The notes under the pieces are model-generated. The model was not told the origin of the DNA, did not search any database, and saw only the letters and a program-made list of their open reading frames with translations. From assembly GCF_020164955.1 (NCBI RefSeq), contig NZ_JAIUHG010000001.1, forward strand, positions 372,001 to 436,000: DNA of 64,000 nucleotides. Direction: 5' to 3'. A program made the position numbers and the translations under genes. Source of the DNA: Mesorhizobium sp. CA8. Its GTDB lineage: Bacteria; Pseudomonadota; Alphaproteobacteria; Rhizobiales; Rhizobiaceae. This document shows positions 62,624-64,000 of this stretch, piece by piece; position 1 is the stretch's first letter, and each line of letters opens with the position of its first letter.

Positions 62624-62648
62624 GGAACATTCCAGCCCAGCGCCAGTT
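62624..62648 (+). promoter_or_regulatory. EcfG-type stress promoter before the zinc alcohol dehydrogenase
   Basis: GGAAC at 62624-62628, 16 bases, AGTT at 62645-62648. Leader of about 35 bases to the ATG at 62691. Confidence 0.7.
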
Positions 62649-62690
62649 CGGCCACATCCGCTAGCATCGACACTCATAGAGAACGACCCG

Positions 62691-63869
62691 ATGAAAGCCC
62701 TGACCTGGCATGGCAAAGGCGACATTCGTTGTGAACAGGTCGCCGATCCAACGATCGAGGACGACCGCGACATCGTCATCAAGGTGACCTGCTGCGCCAT
62801 ATGCGGCTCGGACCTGCATCTGATGGACGGCTACATGCCCACGATGAAATCGGGCGACGTGCTGGGTCATGAGACCATGGGCGAAGTGGTGGAGGTTGGC
62901 CGCAACCATACGAAATTCAAGAAGGGCGATCGAGTGGTTGTTCCCTTTAACATCTCCTGCGGAGAATGCTGGTTCTGCCAGAACGGACTGTTTTCGCTCT
63001 GCGACCGGTCGAACCCTAATGCCGAGCAGGCCGCCAAGGTCATGGGCCAGTCGCCCGCGGGCCTGTTTGGCTATTCGCATCTGGTCGGCGGCTATTGGGG
63101 CGGACAGGCCGAATATCTGCGAGTGCCGTTTGCGGATGTCGGCCCGATCAAGGTGCCTGACGGCATCGATGACGAGCAGGTGCTGTTCCTCTCCGATATC
63201 TTTCCCACCGGCTATATGGCAGCCGAGAACGCCGGTATCCAGGAAGGCGACACCGTCGCCATCTGGGGCTGCGGTCCGGTCGGTCAGTTCGCAATCCAGA
63301 GCGCGTGGATGCTCGGCGCCGGGCGCGTCATCGCCATCGACAAAGTGCCGGAGCGGCTCGCCATGGCGCGCGACCACGGCAAGGCAGAGACACTCGATTT
63401 CAGCAACTCCGATATCTACGATGCGCTGATGGCCATGACGGACGGGCGCGGCCCGGACAGTTGCATCGACTGTGTCGGCACCGAAGCCGATGCCACCGCC
63501 ACGCCCGATTCCATGCTCGATAAGGCCAAGACCACCGTTTATCTTGGCACCGACCGGCCGCATGTGCTGCGCGAGGCGATCTATTGCTGCCGCAAGGGCG
63601 GCACCATCTCGGTGCCTGGCGTCTATATTGGCCTCGTCGACCACATCCCGTTCGGCGCGGCGATGAACAAGGGGCTGACGTTTCGTATGGGCCAGACCCA
63701 CACGCAGCGTTATCTCCAGCCGCTCCTTCAGAAGGTGCTGAACGGCGACATCGATCCGACTTTCGTCATCACGCACCGCGCCGGTCTGGACGAAGGACCC
63801 GGCCTCTACAAAACGTTCCGCGACAAGCAGGATGGATGCATCAAGGTGGTGATGCGCCCGCACGGCTGA
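62691..63869 (+). CDS. Zinc-dependent alcohol dehydrogenase (formaldehyde-dehydrogenase-like)
   Basis: Medium-chain dehydrogenase of 392 residues. Catalytic zinc Cys and His are in [16 protein letters not shown] and [12 protein letters not shown]. Structural-zinc Cys are in [19 protein letters not shown], and the cofactor motif is [20 protein letters not shown]. It resembles the glutathione-independent formaldehyde dehydrogenase-like group that is often stress-linked. The substrate is not proven. Confidence 0.92.
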   Translation: MKALTWHGKGDIRCEQVADPTIEDDRDIVIKVTCCAICGSDLHLMDGYMPTMKSGDVLGHETMGEVVEVGRNHTKFKKGDRVVVPFNISCGECWFCQNGLFSLCDRSNPNAEQAAKVMGQSPAGLFGYSHLVGGYWGGQAEYLRVPFADVGPIKVPDGIDDEQVLFLSDIFPTGYMAAENAGIQEGDTVAIWGCGPVGQFAIQSAWMLGAGRVIAIDKVPERLAMARDHGKAETLDFSNSDIYDALMAMTDGRGPDSCIDCVGTEADATATPDSMLDKAKTTVYLGTDRPHVLREAIYCCRKGGTISVPGVYIGLVDHIPFGAAMNKGLTFRMGQTHTQRYLQPLLQKVLNGDIDPTFVITHRAGLDEGPGLYKTFRDKQDGCIKVVMRPHG

Positions 63870-63918
63870 TCACGCGGGTCGCCTAGCATATCTCTTGCTG
63901 AACCAGAAAGGATTCGAA

Positions 63919-64000
63919 ATGGCTCAAGCGAAAGACCCGTCCAAGCCTGCGGTGAAGACGCCCGGCCCCGAAGGCCTTCCGCATCCGCGTCGCGATGCGC
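63919..64000 (+). CDS. Start of a gene cut by the window end
   Basis: ATG at 63919 with AAAGGA upstream opens a frame that runs off the window. The visible 27 residues (MAQAKDPSKPAVKTPGPEGL, then PHPRRDA) are Pro/Lys-rich and disordered-looking, so no function can be given. It follows the alcohol dehydrogenase by 49 bases and may share its stress promoter. Confidence 0.6.
   Translation, partial: MAQAKDPSKPAVKTPGPEGLPHPRRDA

Overview
The window reads as part of an alphaproteobacterial chromosome, most like a rhizobium of the Mesorhizobium type. This is inference from the GC-rich sequence, the gene order around mobA-mobB, cobT and dusA, a DUF768-type protein (a family I associate with Mesorhizobium), HWE histidine kinases and EcfG-type stress promoters. 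No rRNA, tRNA or CRISPR array was seen.

Layout. (1) 1-14.9 kb is ordinary core-type sequence: an EamA transporter cut by the window edge, mobA-mobB, an amino-acid ABC transporter without its ATPase, a beta-hydroxyacid dehydrogenase, small enzymes, an Lrp-type regulator, a histidine kinase, cobT and dusA. (2) At 14.9 kb a tyrosine integrase, broken by two single-base frameshifts, sits just outside the 5' end of dusA. This is a known island integration site. It is followed by decayed sequence with a GGDEF remnant and an XRE-type regulator. (3) 17.9-30.8 kb is a quinoprotein respiration module: a haem-binding-type protein, a PQQ alcohol dehydrogenase with the lanthanide-type Asp, its periplasmic partner and cytochrome, a complete caa3-type oxidase with a CtaG-type assembly factor, another cytochrome c, and an opposing operon of PQQ-associated proteins with an ABC exporter. 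(4) 31-41.8 kb is a stress-gene region: a DUF892 ferritin-like protein, a small-membrane-protein operon, a low-affinity iron permease family protein, an HWE kinase with a single-domain response regulator, a thioredoxin-reductase-like flavoprotein and a DUF1003 protein. (5) 42.1-50.5 kb is a catabolic island: an enolase-superfamily dehydratase, an FCD regulator, a GMC oxidoreductase and a sugar ABC transporter. (6) 50.6-64 kb holds a manganese catalase, a stand-alone SIR2 protein, a glycan cluster with UDP-galactopyranose mutase, an IS256 remnant, an odd response regulator facing a NepR-like small protein, an SDR and a zinc alcohol dehydrogenase.

The main discovery is regulatory. From 31.5 to 62.7 kb I found 15 copies of GGAAC-N16/17-NGTT, the consensus of the alphaproteobacterial general stress response sigma factor EcfG. 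Fourteen have 16-base spacers and 14 lie shortly upstream of a gene. About three or four would be expected by chance in the whole window. Thus many scattered 'hypothetical' genes appear to be one stress regulon. Within it, a divergent pair at 60.1-61.3 kb, each gene with its own such promoter, encodes a small NepR-like protein and a receiver protein whose C-terminal part resembles sigma region 2. That is the reverse domain order of the classical regulator PhyR, and it may be an undescribed accessory branch of the general stress response. No sigma factor or canonical PhyR gene lies in the window.
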